Source: Legionellaceae bacterium (GTDB lineage Bacteria > Pseudomonadota > Gammaproteobacteria > Legionellales > Legionellaceae). From it: a DNA stretch of 64,000 nt. A model generated the notes under the pieces. The model was not told the DNA's origin. It saw only the letters and a program-made list of their open reading frames with translations, and did no database searches. The stretch lies in assembly GCA_030148065.1 (NCBI GenBank), contig JASBUC010000010.1, positions 1 through 64,000 of the forward strand, in the 5' to 3' direction. This document shows, in pieces, positions 27,028 to 34,739 of the stretch (the stretch's first letter is position 1; each line of letters starts with the position of its first letter). The position numbers were made by a program, and so were the translations under genes.

Positions 27028-27471
27028 TCATTTGAGCAAATAAGAGAAAAGTGCCATGAAAAATGTGGCGGCAAGCATAAGAGAGCAATAAATAAGGTTG
27101 ACCCTACTGACTTTCTTGGTTTCAGCGTTTAGCGTCTTTACCTCTCTTAATGCTAAGTGGATTTCTTGTTTTATTAGATCAGAGTGCTCTATAGATGTTT
27201 TTTTAAGCACAGTCTCCATTGCGCCTTGGCTGGCATTAAGTGCTGCATTTAAAATCTTCTCAGCTTTTTCTTTAGTGTCATCTTGCCAAGTTTGTGAGAT
27301 TTTCTCTATCTCATCTTTAAATGATGACAATAAGGCTTTTTGCTCCTCTTTATGTTGGCAAAGTAGGTGCTCGTTCATCGTTTGTAAGATGAGGATGGGG
27401 TCATCGCGGCCAAGAGAGACGCCGTGTTTCACGGCAATCTCTTTAATGGTTTCATCAATGGCAGTAGACAT
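27028..27471 (-). CDS. traM: TraM-like conjugation protein
   Basis: The 147-residue protein corresponds to RP4 TraM by size, position after traL and build: a helical cytoplasmic body of about 120 residues and one C-terminal membrane helix (about 124-144). Its first bases overlap the traL stop. The role in RP4 is accessory to DNA transfer, not fully defined. Confidence 0.75.
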   Translation of the reverse strand: MSTAIDETIKEIAVKHGVSLGRDDPILILQTMNEHLLCQHKEEQKALLSSFKDEIEKISQTWQDDTKEKAEKILNAALNASQGAMETVLKKTSIEHSDLIKQEIHLALREVKTLNAETKKVSRVNLIYCSLMLAATFFMALFSYLLK

Positions 27472-28196
27472 TAGATTACCATTGCGTTGTCTAGTTGTGC
27501 ATACAATTGATCACGAATGAGTTTTAGTCTCTGCCTGGTCATGATGTTATTGTTAGGGGATTCAATGGCCTCTTGAAAAGTTACCTTTTTCTGGAGCATG
27601 TCTGATAAATCTTTGCCAAACGTTTCCTCTTTTAGTTCTGGAATGGTAATTAAGGCTAGTACGCTATCTTGATTTTTTTGATAAATTTGAGATTGCTCAA
27701 AGCTTTTGCCGGCATGAGTAATTTTGCCCCAATAAGGATTAAGCCAAACAACAAATTTAATGTCTTCAGGGAATTGTTTCACTAGCTGTGAAAAGCCATT
27801 GATTGTGTCTACTAGCGCTTGGCCCCCTGTAATGACTGTATGAATGATTAACTCATGCCCCAATTGCTTTAGTAATTCAGGAACTTGATTACTTAAAAGG
27901 TAATGAGAGAGTGGCACAAATGAACTAGCGCCATTGTCGATAACAACATCTTCAGTTGTTGAAGATAGTTTTTCAACCAATGCATCAAAATGCCTAGGGT
28001 TAATCTCATCACCCTCCATAATTTCTAGTTTTTCAACTTTAAGTGCTTTAAAGCCATGAAATGTGGCGTTTATGGGATCGGTATCAAAGCATAATGGCGA
28101 TTGAGCATGATGATACTTGTATTGGGCAGTGGTAGCTGAAATAAATGACTTACCGACACCACCTTTCCCTTGTAGTGTAATGTGTATTTTAGGCAT
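27471..28196 (-). CDS. traL: TraL-like P-loop ATPase of the relaxosome operon
   Basis: The 241-residue protein has a deviant ParA-type Walker A GKGGVGKS at 10-17. It matches my recall of RP4 TraL over its length, for example DTDPINATFHGFKALKVEKL, DVVIDNGASSFVPLSHYL and a late MTRQRLKLIRDQL. The family may position transfer DNA or substrates. It starts at the last base of traK and ends at the start of traM. Confidence 0.85.
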   Translation of the reverse strand: MPKIHITLQGKGGVGKSFISATTAQYKYHHAQSPLCFDTDPINATFHGFKALKVEKLEIMEGDEINPRHFDALVEKLSSTTEDVVIDNGASSFVPLSHYLLSNQVPELLKQLGHELIIHTVITGGQALVDTINGFSQLVKQFPEDIKFVVWLNPYWGKITHAGKSFEQSQIYQKNQDSVLALITIPELKEETFGKDLSDMLQKKVTFQEAIESPNNNIMTRQRLKLIRDQLYAQLDNAMVI

Positions 28197-28540
28197 TAGA
28201 AGAATTCCTCCAAGTTAGCTTTAGGGTTATAAGTGAAGCCTTTAATTTGGTTTTCGGCTTTACTTTCAACGGTCTTATCTTCCTTGGTGTTCTCCTCGGT
28301 ACTGCTCTTTTCGCTTTGAATATGTTTAGAAACATAAACGCGAAAAGTTTTGTATGAAAAAGAAATTTTCTTTTCATCAATAAGCGTTTCCCAGATAACT
28401 TTCATTGACCAGTTATCTGACAAGGCCCTCGCTATCTCTTTTTTATGAGTTAGAAAAGCTGCATTGTTTTTAGAATTGCCAGAGCTTTGTTTTTTTAGTT
28501 GGCGTTGTGCAATCCTATCGGTTAACGCTTTTTCCATCAT
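28196..28540 (-). CDS. traK: TraK-like oriT-binding protein
   Basis: The frame opens at 28600; I prefer ATG 28540 (114 residues, MMEKALTDRIAQRQLKK), because RP4 TraK begins similarly close to its TDELAEW motif. The conserved core is KEIARALSDNWSMKVIWETL, then YKTFRVYVSKHI. TraK of RP4 wraps the region next to oriT and helps nicking. Ribosome sites are weak for all choices of start (28582 is another). The gene points away from oriT, as in RP4. Confidence 0.8.
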   Translation of the reverse strand: MMEKALTDRIAQRQLKKQSSGNSKNNAAFLTHKKEIARALSDNWSMKVIWETLIDEKKISFSYKTFRVYVSKHIQSEKSSTEENTKEDKTVESKAENQIKGFTYNPKANLEEFF

Positions 28541-28603
28541 AAAAAAATTATAGTTAGCTTTATTAATTATGTTATTTGACATAATGAAGAATAGCAACAA
28601 AAG

Positions 28604-28663
28604 GTTCCATAGAACGCCCCTAAAAAGGTTCTTTAACTTCCGTTTTAGTTCCTTTTTACTTCC
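28604..28663. repeat. Phased TTCC repeats, candidate TraK-binding region
   Basis: CTTCC at 28637, GTTCC at 28648 and CTTCC at 28659 are 11 bases apart and separated by T runs; looser copies lie at 28604 (GTTCC) and 28628 (GTTCT). The helical phasing with A/T tracts would give curved DNA. In RP4, TraK binds a curved region between nic and its own gene, and these repeats occupy the same place. Confidence 0.45.
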
Positions 28664-28789
28664 CTTTATTGGCCTGCATTCTCAAAATAGCTTATTTAAT
28701 TTTCTTACTGCTTTTTATTTGGATTAAATTTGTATATTTTGTCGTAAAAACCCTTGGTGGGACAAAAAAGAACCTGCTACGATGCTAAT

Positions 28790-28880
28790 AAAGGGCGTTG
28801 AATTAGCAGGCAAGATAGGTGAAGTTAGCTAACCCTAAAGGGTCACCAAACTTCACGGGCTTATTCGCACCTACGGTGCT
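28790..28880. other. oriT, IncP/RP4-type, nic between 28810 and 28811 on the minus strand
   Basis: Read on the minus strand the sequence CTTCACCTATCTTGCC corresponds to RP4 CTTCACCTATCCTGCC, differing at one base. The predicted nick lies after TATCTTG, between 28811 and 28810. The relaxase-side inverted repeat is GTGAAGTT (28819-28826) with AACTTCAC (28849-28856), enclosing a small hairpin ACCCT-AA-AGGGT. A further hairpin GCACC-TAC-GGTGC lies at 28868-28880. The region sits between divergent traK and traJ, as in RP4. The 5' end of the nicked strand faces traK, so traKLM and cargo block 1 would enter the recipient first. Confidence 0.85.
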
Positions 28881-29064
28881 CAACGTTATCTTGTATTTAG
28901 AAAGCAGTTTGATCTTTGCTTTAGAGAAGACACAAATGAGTGAGACAAGGGCGTGTACATTGTAGTACATAACTGAAGTCGAATGATTTTGTAACGCACT
29001 ATAAAGCATTGAGTGGACTGCGTTAACCAAGGGAATGCATAACCTTTGTGAGGTGGCTACCCTT

Positions 29065-29418
29065 ATGGACAAGATAAATAAATCCCCGACCCGAAAACAT
29101 GGGTTACATCTTAGAGTTCCCGTCCTTCCTGAAGAAGAATCCCTAATTAAATCAAATGCAGCCACTGCTGGTATTTCAACAGCTGAATATCTACGACGGC
29201 TTGGCTTAGGCTATACCATTCAATCAATAGCTGATAAAGACTCCATATTAATTCTATCTAAGGTCAATGCTGATCTAGGTCGTCTTGGTGGGCTGTTGAA
29301 GTTATGGCTTAGCGATGATGAGCGTGTATCACATTTTTCTCATGAAACCATTCGTCTTTTACTTAGGCGGATTTCAGGCACACAACAGGCAATGCTTGAG
29401 CAAGTAAAAAAGCTATGA
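29065..29418 (+). CDS. traJ: TraJ-like oriT-recognition protein
   Basis: ATG 29065 (117 residues, MDKINKSPTRKHG) is preferred over 29035, since GAGGTGG lies upstream of it. The protein has a ribbon-helix-helix N-terminal half (HLRVPVLPEEESLIKSNA, then GISTAEYLRRLGLGY) and a C-terminal helix, as in RP4 TraJ, which binds the right arm of the oriT inverted repeat and recruits TraI. It overlaps traI by four bases. Confidence 0.85.
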   Translation: MDKINKSPTRKHGLHLRVPVLPEEESLIKSNAATAGISTAEYLRRLGLGYTIQSIADKDSILILSKVNADLGRLGGLLKLWLSDDERVSHFSHETIRLLLRRISGTQQAMLEQVKKL

Positions 29419-31283
29419 TTATTCATCATGTGCCTCGAAAAACAGGGCAAGCAAGTAGCTTCAAGAAATTAATTCATTACTTAACTGCACCCCAGGGGAA
29501 AAGTGAGCGTGTTGGTCGTAAGCAAATAAGTAATTGTATTAGCAATGAAGTCTCTTGGGCTATAGAAGAAGTGCGTGCCACACAAGCCAAAAACACCAGG
29601 GCAAAAGGCGATAAAACTTATCACTTAGTCATTTCTTTTGCGCCAGGTGAAGAGCCAAACGATGAAATGCTTGAAAAAATTGAAGAGCGGGTAGTCGATT
29701 CCATTGGTCTTTTAGGTCATCAGCGAATCAGCATTGCTCACCATGATACAGATAACCTTCATATCCACGTTGCTATCAATAAGGTTCACCCAAAAACCTT
29801 TAATATGGTTGAGCCTTATAGAGCCTATAAGAAATTTGCTGAGGTTGCAGAAAAATTAGAGGTTGAATTTAATCTTATACGAACCAACCACACCCCAAAA
29901 TATCACTTGTCTGAAAATCTTGCGAAAAACATGGAGCACCACAGTGGCATAGAAAGCTTAAATAGTTGGATAAAGAGGCATTGCCTTGCAGTGCTAAATC
30001 ACTCAAAGACCTGGGATGACGTTCACCTCGTACTAGCAGAGCATGGTCTTATTATTAAAAGGCAAGGTAATGGCTTTATTTTTTGTTCTCAAAAGGGCGT
30101 TAGGGTTAAAGCAAGCAGTGTTTCTAGAGATTTATCAAAAAGTAAGTTAGAGCAGCGACTCGGTCCTTTTAATGAAAACCAGCTAACAGTAGAAAAGCTT
30201 AAGTTTAGTTATAAACGAAGCCCTACCTGCCAAGGAGGCTCGGTGGAACTTTATGAACGATATGAAAGTGAGAGAGCAAAAAATAGTCACATGATCTCTC
30301 AAGAACTAAAAAGGCTATCCCTTAAGAAAAAGCAGCTTTTTGATAAAGCCAAGCAGAAAAGCAAACTGAAAAGGCAAGCCATTAAATTGATGAGTGGCAG
30401 TAGGCAGAGTAAAAAAATAATGCACGCCTTAATTAGTCGTCAATATAAAAAAGAGGCTCAAAAGATTACTAAGCAATGTGCCATTGAAAGAGAGGATATT
30501 ATTAAAAGAAACCCTAATCTCAGTTGGCTAGATTGGTTGCAACAACAGGCTTTAGATGGCAATGAGCAAGCGTTAAGTATTTTAAGGCTGAGATCAGAAA
30601 CCGACTTAAATAAAAAAAATCCTCAAAACATTCACACTGATAACCTTAACTCTGTTACAAAAGAAGGGACATTACTTTATGAGCTCGGTAATAAGACCGT
30701 TAGAGATGATGGCAAAAATATAAAAGTTCCCAAGGGTTTATCACCAGAAGAGTTAAAGCAAGCCCTAATCATAGCAAAAGAGCAGTATGGCAATTGTTTG
30801 AAAATAACAGGCTCTGAAACCTTTAAAAAGGCTGTTGCTCGTATTGCTGTAAAAAATGACATAGACATCACGTTCTCAGAAAAGGATTTAGAAAAATATC
30901 GACTTACTCTTACCAGCGACAAGGAGAAAATTGACGATGGACAATTTATCAATAGAGACAGCAGAAGAGCTGGAGGAAGCAATGGAACTCATGGAGACAG
31001 AGCTGGTGAAAGAAGAGGTGTCCGAGTCCCAAGAGGTAGCGCAAGTTCTTCAAAGCCCCACCCTAATCGATTTAGAATCAGTGCGCCGGCCCAAGGTCAA
31101 GACAGCGTGCGAGAGTTGCCCGAACGCCATGTGGCTAAGCTCACCGGAAGATGTGAAGTGCTATTGCAAGATAATGCACATGATGAGCTGGAGCACAAAG
31201 GAGCCAAGCCTAATAACAAAGTGCGACGGAGTGTTTTTGGATTAAGGCTTGGAAGAAAGCTAAAGAAAAACAAGCTTGATTAA
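29415..31283 (+). CDS. traI: TraI relaxase, MOBP/IncP type
   Basis: The protein has 622 residues. The N-terminal relaxase domain holds Tyr22 (LIHYLT), the likely nucleophile as in RP4, then the TYHLVISF strand (about 68-75) and the three-His metal site HHDTDNLHIHVAIN at 109-122. It cuts and rejoins the nic strand. The middle is Lys/Arg-rich helix. The last 100 residues are of odd composition because a second gene (30937-31245) is read there in another frame. It is shorter than RP4 TraI (about 730). Translation is coupled to traJ. Confidence 0.9.
   Translation: MIIHHVPRKTGQASSFKKLIHYLTAPQGKSERVGRKQISNCISNEVSWAIEEVRATQAKNTRAKGDKTYHLVISFAPGEEPNDEMLEKIEERVVDSIGLLGHQRISIAHHDTDNLHIHVAINKVHPKTFNMVEPYRAYKKFAEVAEKLEVEFNLIRTNHTPKYHLSENLAKNMEHHSGIESLNSWIKRHCLAVLNHSKTWDDVHLVLAEHGLIIKRQGNGFIFCSQKGVRVKASSVSRDLSKSKLEQRLGPFNENQLTVEKLKFSYKRSPTCQGGSVELYERYESERAKNSHMISQELKRLSLKKKQLFDKAKQKSKLKRQAIKLMSGSRQSKKIMHALISRQYKKEAQKITKQCAIEREDIIKRNPNLSWLDWLQQQALDGNEQALSILRLRSETDLNKKNPQNIHTDNLNSVTKEGTLLYELGNKTVRDDGKNIKVPKGLSPEELKQALIIAKEQYGNCLKITGSETFKKAVARIAVKNDIDITFSEKDLEKYRLTLTSDKEKIDDGQFINRDSRRAGGSNGTHGDRAGERRGVRVPRGSASSSKPHPNRFRISAPAQGQDSVRELPERHVAKLTGRCEVLLQDNAHDELEHKGAKPNNKVRRSVFGLRLGRKLKKNKLD
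30937..31245 (+). CDS. traH: TraH-like acidic protein nested inside traI
   Basis: A 102-residue frame lies wholly within the 3' end of traI, one base ahead of its frame. ATG 30937 has AAGGAG ten bases before it. The first half is strongly acidic (ETAEELEEAMELMETELVKEE) and the second has a Cys set (ACESCPNAMW, CYCKIMH, TKCDGVFLD) that looks like a metal site and a conserved domain. In RP4 the acidic relaxosome-stabilising TraH is also encoded inside traI. The likeness is by position and composition; I cannot confirm sequence homology. Confidence 0.65.
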   Translation: MDNLSIETAEELEEAMELMETELVKEEVSESQEVAQVLQSPTLIDLESVRRPKVKTACESCPNAMWLSSPEDVKCYCKIMHMMSWSTKEPSLITKCDGVFLD

Positions 31284-31444
31284 GAGAAAAAATTATTTGC
31301 TCAACTTATGTAATTCATAAGTCATAGTATGCCTCTTTATTTTACTCTTAGAGCAGGGATACTGTTTCACAATTAATGAATCTTATGATTTTTTATTAAA
31401 AGGATTTATGATTAAAATTTGACAATAAAAAGGAGGTAGAGACC

Positions 31445-31927
31445 ATGCTAAATAAGATACTTAATATTTGCATAACAGCTTTTTTTCTGTGCTTGATGAA
31501 TGCATCTTTGGCAAGTGGAAGTCATTTCTCTCATCATTCCGGAGCTAAAAATAAAGGTGTTGGGTACCCAGTACTACCAACGGACAAAACAAAAAAAGTA
31601 TCAGTTACTACAACTGATGAGATGCGATTCTATTTTTCACCTGAGGTAGAGATACAAGAAGGAGAGATAATTTCGTTCAAAGTGACCAATAAAGGAAAAG
31701 TTCCTCATGAATTTTCGATTGGGAATCAAGCAGAGCAAGTGGCTCATCAAAAAATGATGAGAAAGATGCCTAATATGGTTCATAATGATGGAAACACTAT
31801 CACTATTGAGCCCGGGCAAACTAAAACAATAACCTGGAAGTTCATAGGAAATGAAACGGTTGTCTTTTCTTGTAACATACCAGGGCATTATGAAGCTGGT
31901 ATGTATAAAAAAGTAAAGATAAAATGA
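31445..31927 (+). CDS. Periplasmic cupredoxin-like copper protein
   Basis: The 160-residue protein has a signal peptide (about 1-24, ending LASG) and a His-rich start to the mature chain (SHFSHHSG). The plastocyanin-like fold follows with the type-1 set in order: PHEF near residue 92, then CNIPGHYEAGM (about 143-153), that is Cys, His and Met. A strong ribosome site (AAAGGAGG) precedes it. It is first in the nine-gene copper operon and would bind or oxidise Cu(I) in the periplasm. I see no close metal sensor gene upstream. Confidence 0.85.
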   Translation: MLNKILNICITAFFLCLMNASLASGSHFSHHSGAKNKGVGYPVLPTDKTKKVSVTTTDEMRFYFSPEVEIQEGEIISFKVTNKGKVPHEFSIGNQAEQVAHQKMMRKMPNMVHNDGNTITIEPGQTKTITWKFIGNETVVFSCNIPGHYEAGMYKKVKIK

Positions 31928-31961
31928 TGCATTGAATGGTTAGTGATACCTTAGGAATAGG

Positions 31962-33218
31962 ATGCGATTTTCGAATCAAGGATGCTTTGTTACTTTCTTT
32001 ATCAGTCTAATTTGTCCACCCCCTGCTTTTTCTAGTGTCTTATCATTGGAGCAAGCAGAAAGGTTGGCTGTTGCAAAAGCGCCAGAATTAACTGCGATTC
32101 AAGCAAAACAAAATGCTCTACAGAAAAAAGCAATTGCAAAAGGACAGTTAGACGATCCTAAGATTATGCTTGGATTTTCTAATATTCCTGCTGATACTTT
32201 TGATTTTAAGCAAGAGCCCATGACTCAAGAACAAATCGTTATAGAGCAAAAATTACCCAAAGGAAAAAGTCTCAAATATCAATACCAAATGTTTAATCAA
32301 CTCTCAGAAGCCGCACAGTTTGGCCAAAAGGAAATGGTGCTAAAAGTTAAGAAAGGGGTTCGAATGGCGTGGGTGAAACTTTCCTTCTGGATGCAAGCGC
32401 AAAAGATTATTGAGCGCGAAGAAAGAGAATTTTTTCATTTAGTCCAAGTAACAAAGGCCATGTTGGCAAACAACAAAGCCCAACAAAAAGATGTTATTAG
32501 AGCGCAATTAGAGCACACCTCCGCTCAAAATAAGCTAATTAACATCAAGGAAAACATTAATATTGCAAAAAATGAGTTAGCACGCTGGATAGGTGATAAA
32601 GAGGCATTAAATGCCTCTCCTAAGCGTGTTCCGAATTGGGATGCCTATGGTAATAGGCGTTCTTTATTAAGTGAGCTATTACAACACCCCTTATTGCAAT
32701 CAGACAGTGCAAAAATCTCTTCGCAAAAAGCATCAATTCAACATTCTAAAGAGCAGTTTAAGCCAGGCCTTACGCTAGGTGGCGGGTATGGATTTCGTCA
32801 AGGGTCTAACTCAAATGGTTCTAAGCGCTCTGACTTTATCCAGCTCAGAGTCGGAGTAAGCATGCCTGTTTTCCCTGAAAACAGACAAAAAAAGCTGTTG
32901 GATGTTAGTCAGCAGGAGCTGTTAGAGAAAGAAGCAACAAAGGCAACCCACTATAGAGTATTAAAGGAGCAGCTAAACAATAGCTTAACTGCATATGAGC
33001 AGAAAAGCGAAAGCATGCATTTATTTGAGACGGCCTTCATTCCAGAAGCAAAACAGTATGCTCAATCTACATTGTCTGCTTATGAAAATGCTCAAACTGA
33101 CTTTCCAACTCTAGCAAGAGCTTATATTAAACAATACAACACAGAGATAAATGCATTAAAGGCAAACCTAGCTCGTTCATTTGCTGAGATAAATTTATTA
33201 TACATAAAGGGAATTTAG
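31962..33218 (+). CDS. cusC: TolC-family outer-membrane factor, CusC-like
   Basis: The 418-residue protein has a signal peptide (about 1-24) and the paired outer-membrane-factor repeats. These are long helices rich in Gln, Ala and Lys, with SVLSLEQAERLAVAKAPEL at the start and LNNSLTAYEQKSESM in the second half. It forms the outer-membrane duct of the tripartite copper/silver pump with the next two genes, which follow at one and eleven bases. It is distinct from the CzcC protein at 48427. Confidence 0.85.
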   Translation: MRFSNQGCFVTFFISLICPPPAFSSVLSLEQAERLAVAKAPELTAIQAKQNALQKKAIAKGQLDDPKIMLGFSNIPADTFDFKQEPMTQEQIVIEQKLPKGKSLKYQYQMFNQLSEAAQFGQKEMVLKVKKGVRMAWVKLSFWMQAQKIIEREEREFFHLVQVTKAMLANNKAQQKDVIRAQLEHTSAQNKLINIKENINIAKNELARWIGDKEALNASPKRVPNWDAYGNRRSLLSELLQHPLLQSDSAKISSQKASIQHSKEQFKPGLTLGGGYGFRQGSNSNGSKRSDFIQLRVGVSMPVFPENRQKKLLDVSQQELLEKEATKATHYRVLKEQLNNSLTAYEQKSESMHLFETAFIPEAKQYAQSTLSAYENAQTDFPTLARAYIKQYNTEINALKANLARSFAEINLLYIKGI

Positions 33219-33219
33219 C

Positions 33220-34728
33220 ATGAGAAAAACCATCTTATTTGTTTTAGTTATTATTATAACGTTTGTCGCAGGAGTAATGGTGTCACCACATCTAATGCCA
33301 AGAGATAAGAGTGAAAAACCAGGGAAAAAACGGAAAGTTTTATACTGGGTTGCTCCCATGAACCCCAATTATAAAAGAGATAAGCCTGGAAAGTCGCCAA
33401 TGGGAATGGACTTGGTTCCAGTATATGAAAATAGCGATGTAGAGGAAAGTAGCGAAAATGACAGTAGCATTAAAATTTCATCAGCGGTTATTAATAATTT
33501 AGGTGTTGTAACTGAAGAAGTTATAGGAGAGCGTTTAGAGCGTCATATTGAGACCATTGGGCATGTTCAAGCAGATGAGGATAAAATAATTAGCGTTAAT
33601 ACTTACACAGATGGGTGGGTAAGGAACCTTCGTATTAATGCGGTAGGTGAAACGGTAAAGAAAGGCCAAATCCTTTTTGACTTGTATTCACCAACTCTTA
33701 TTCAAGCAGAACAAGAGTACATATTAGCTTTAGAGCATCAAAAATCTTCTTTGATAGAGTCAGGGGAAAAGAAATTAATAACACTTGGTTTAACTAAAGA
33801 ACAAATTGGGCTGCTTAAGAAAACACGAAAGGCAGAGCAAAACAGTCACATCTTTGCAAAAGCAAGTGGGGTTGTTTCTAAATTAAACATAAGAGAAGGG
33901 ATGTTTGTAAAACCCAATATACCTCTATTACTGATTGAAGATTTAAATTTTGTTTGGGTGCATGTTTCAATTTATGAAAAAGAAGCCAATTGGGTTAAAA
34001 AAGGTCAAATAGCAGTGGCGACATTTCCTGCAATCCCAGGAGTACAATGGCAAGGAGAGGTTGTATATGTGTATCCAACGTTAGATAAATTAACGCATAC
34101 CATCTCAGCACGGCTTAAGTTTCCGAACCCAGATTTACTACTAAAACCTAATATGTATGCAGCCATTAGTATTTATATTCCAAACAATCAAGCAAGTTTA
34201 ACGGTTCCACGGTCTTCTATTATCCCCAAAGGTGCGGAGAGATACGTCATCTTATCTCTTGGTAACGGACGTTTTAAATCGCAAAAGGTTACATTAGGAA
34301 ATGAGTCAGGAAAGAAAGTTTCAGTTCTTTCTGGCTTAAATGAAGGGGACTTAGTCGTAACATCAGGTCAATTCTTAATTGATTCAGAATCTAATTTAAA
34401 TGCAAGTTTTAATCGTTTATCCCCCAAAAGCACTAAAACACCGATGTTACATAAGCACAATGTGACGCATAAAAAAACACATAAGGATCTATTCCAGAAA
34501 GGAAAAATTCTATCGATAAATCATAGAGAGCATCGAATTGTTATCACCTTAGGGCATGAAGCAATTCCATCACTTAAAATGCCTAAAATGGTTATGGAGG
34601 TGCATGTTAAACAAGACGTTGATTTAACCCCATATAAAGTTGGCGATGAGATCTATTTCTTAATGAAAAGGGCGAGTGATAATCAATATGAAGTTACAAA
34701 GATAAAAAGTTCAGTGACTGGCAACTAG
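33220..34728 (+). CDS. cusB: CusB-like periplasmic adaptor with fused CusF-like domain
   Basis: The protein has 502 residues. A signal/anchor helix (about 1-24) is followed by a heavy-metal-binding motif (YWVAPMNPNYKRDKPGKSPMGMDLVPVYE-like, about 43-71), then the adaptor core with barrel-sandwich and beta-barrel parts (KASGVVSKLNIREGMFV near 223-239). Residues about 425-500 are a CusF-like metallochaperone domain. The expected His is in LGHEAIPSL, and the two Met in KMVM. The Trp that caps copper in CusF is Met here (LKMPKMVM). The fusion saves a separate cusF gene. Confidence 0.88.
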   Translation: MRKTILFVLVIIITFVAGVMVSPHLMPRDKSEKPGKKRKVLYWVAPMNPNYKRDKPGKSPMGMDLVPVYENSDVEESSENDSSIKISSAVINNLGVVTEEVIGERLERHIETIGHVQADEDKIISVNTYTDGWVRNLRINAVGETVKKGQILFDLYSPTLIQAEQEYILALEHQKSSLIESGEKKLITLGLTKEQIGLLKKTRKAEQNSHIFAKASGVVSKLNIREGMFVKPNIPLLLIEDLNFVWVHVSIYEKEANWVKKGQIAVATFPAIPGVQWQGEVVYVYPTLDKLTHTISARLKFPNPDLLLKPNMYAAISIYIPNNQASLTVPRSSIIPKGAERYVILSLGNGRFKSQKVTLGNESGKKVSVLSGLNEGDLVVTSGQFLIDSESNLNASFNRLSPKSTKTPMLHKHNVTHKKTHKDLFQKGKILSINHREHRIVITLGHEAIPSLKMPKMVMEVHVKQDVDLTPYKVGDEIYFLMKRASDNQYEVTKIKSSVTGN

Positions 34729-34739
34729 GAGTAATATTC

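Noticed and set aside
28803-29165. A 120-codon minus-strand frame across oriT and the start of traJ
   Set aside because: It reads through the oriT inverted repeats and antisense to traJ, has no ribosome site and no protein-like pattern.
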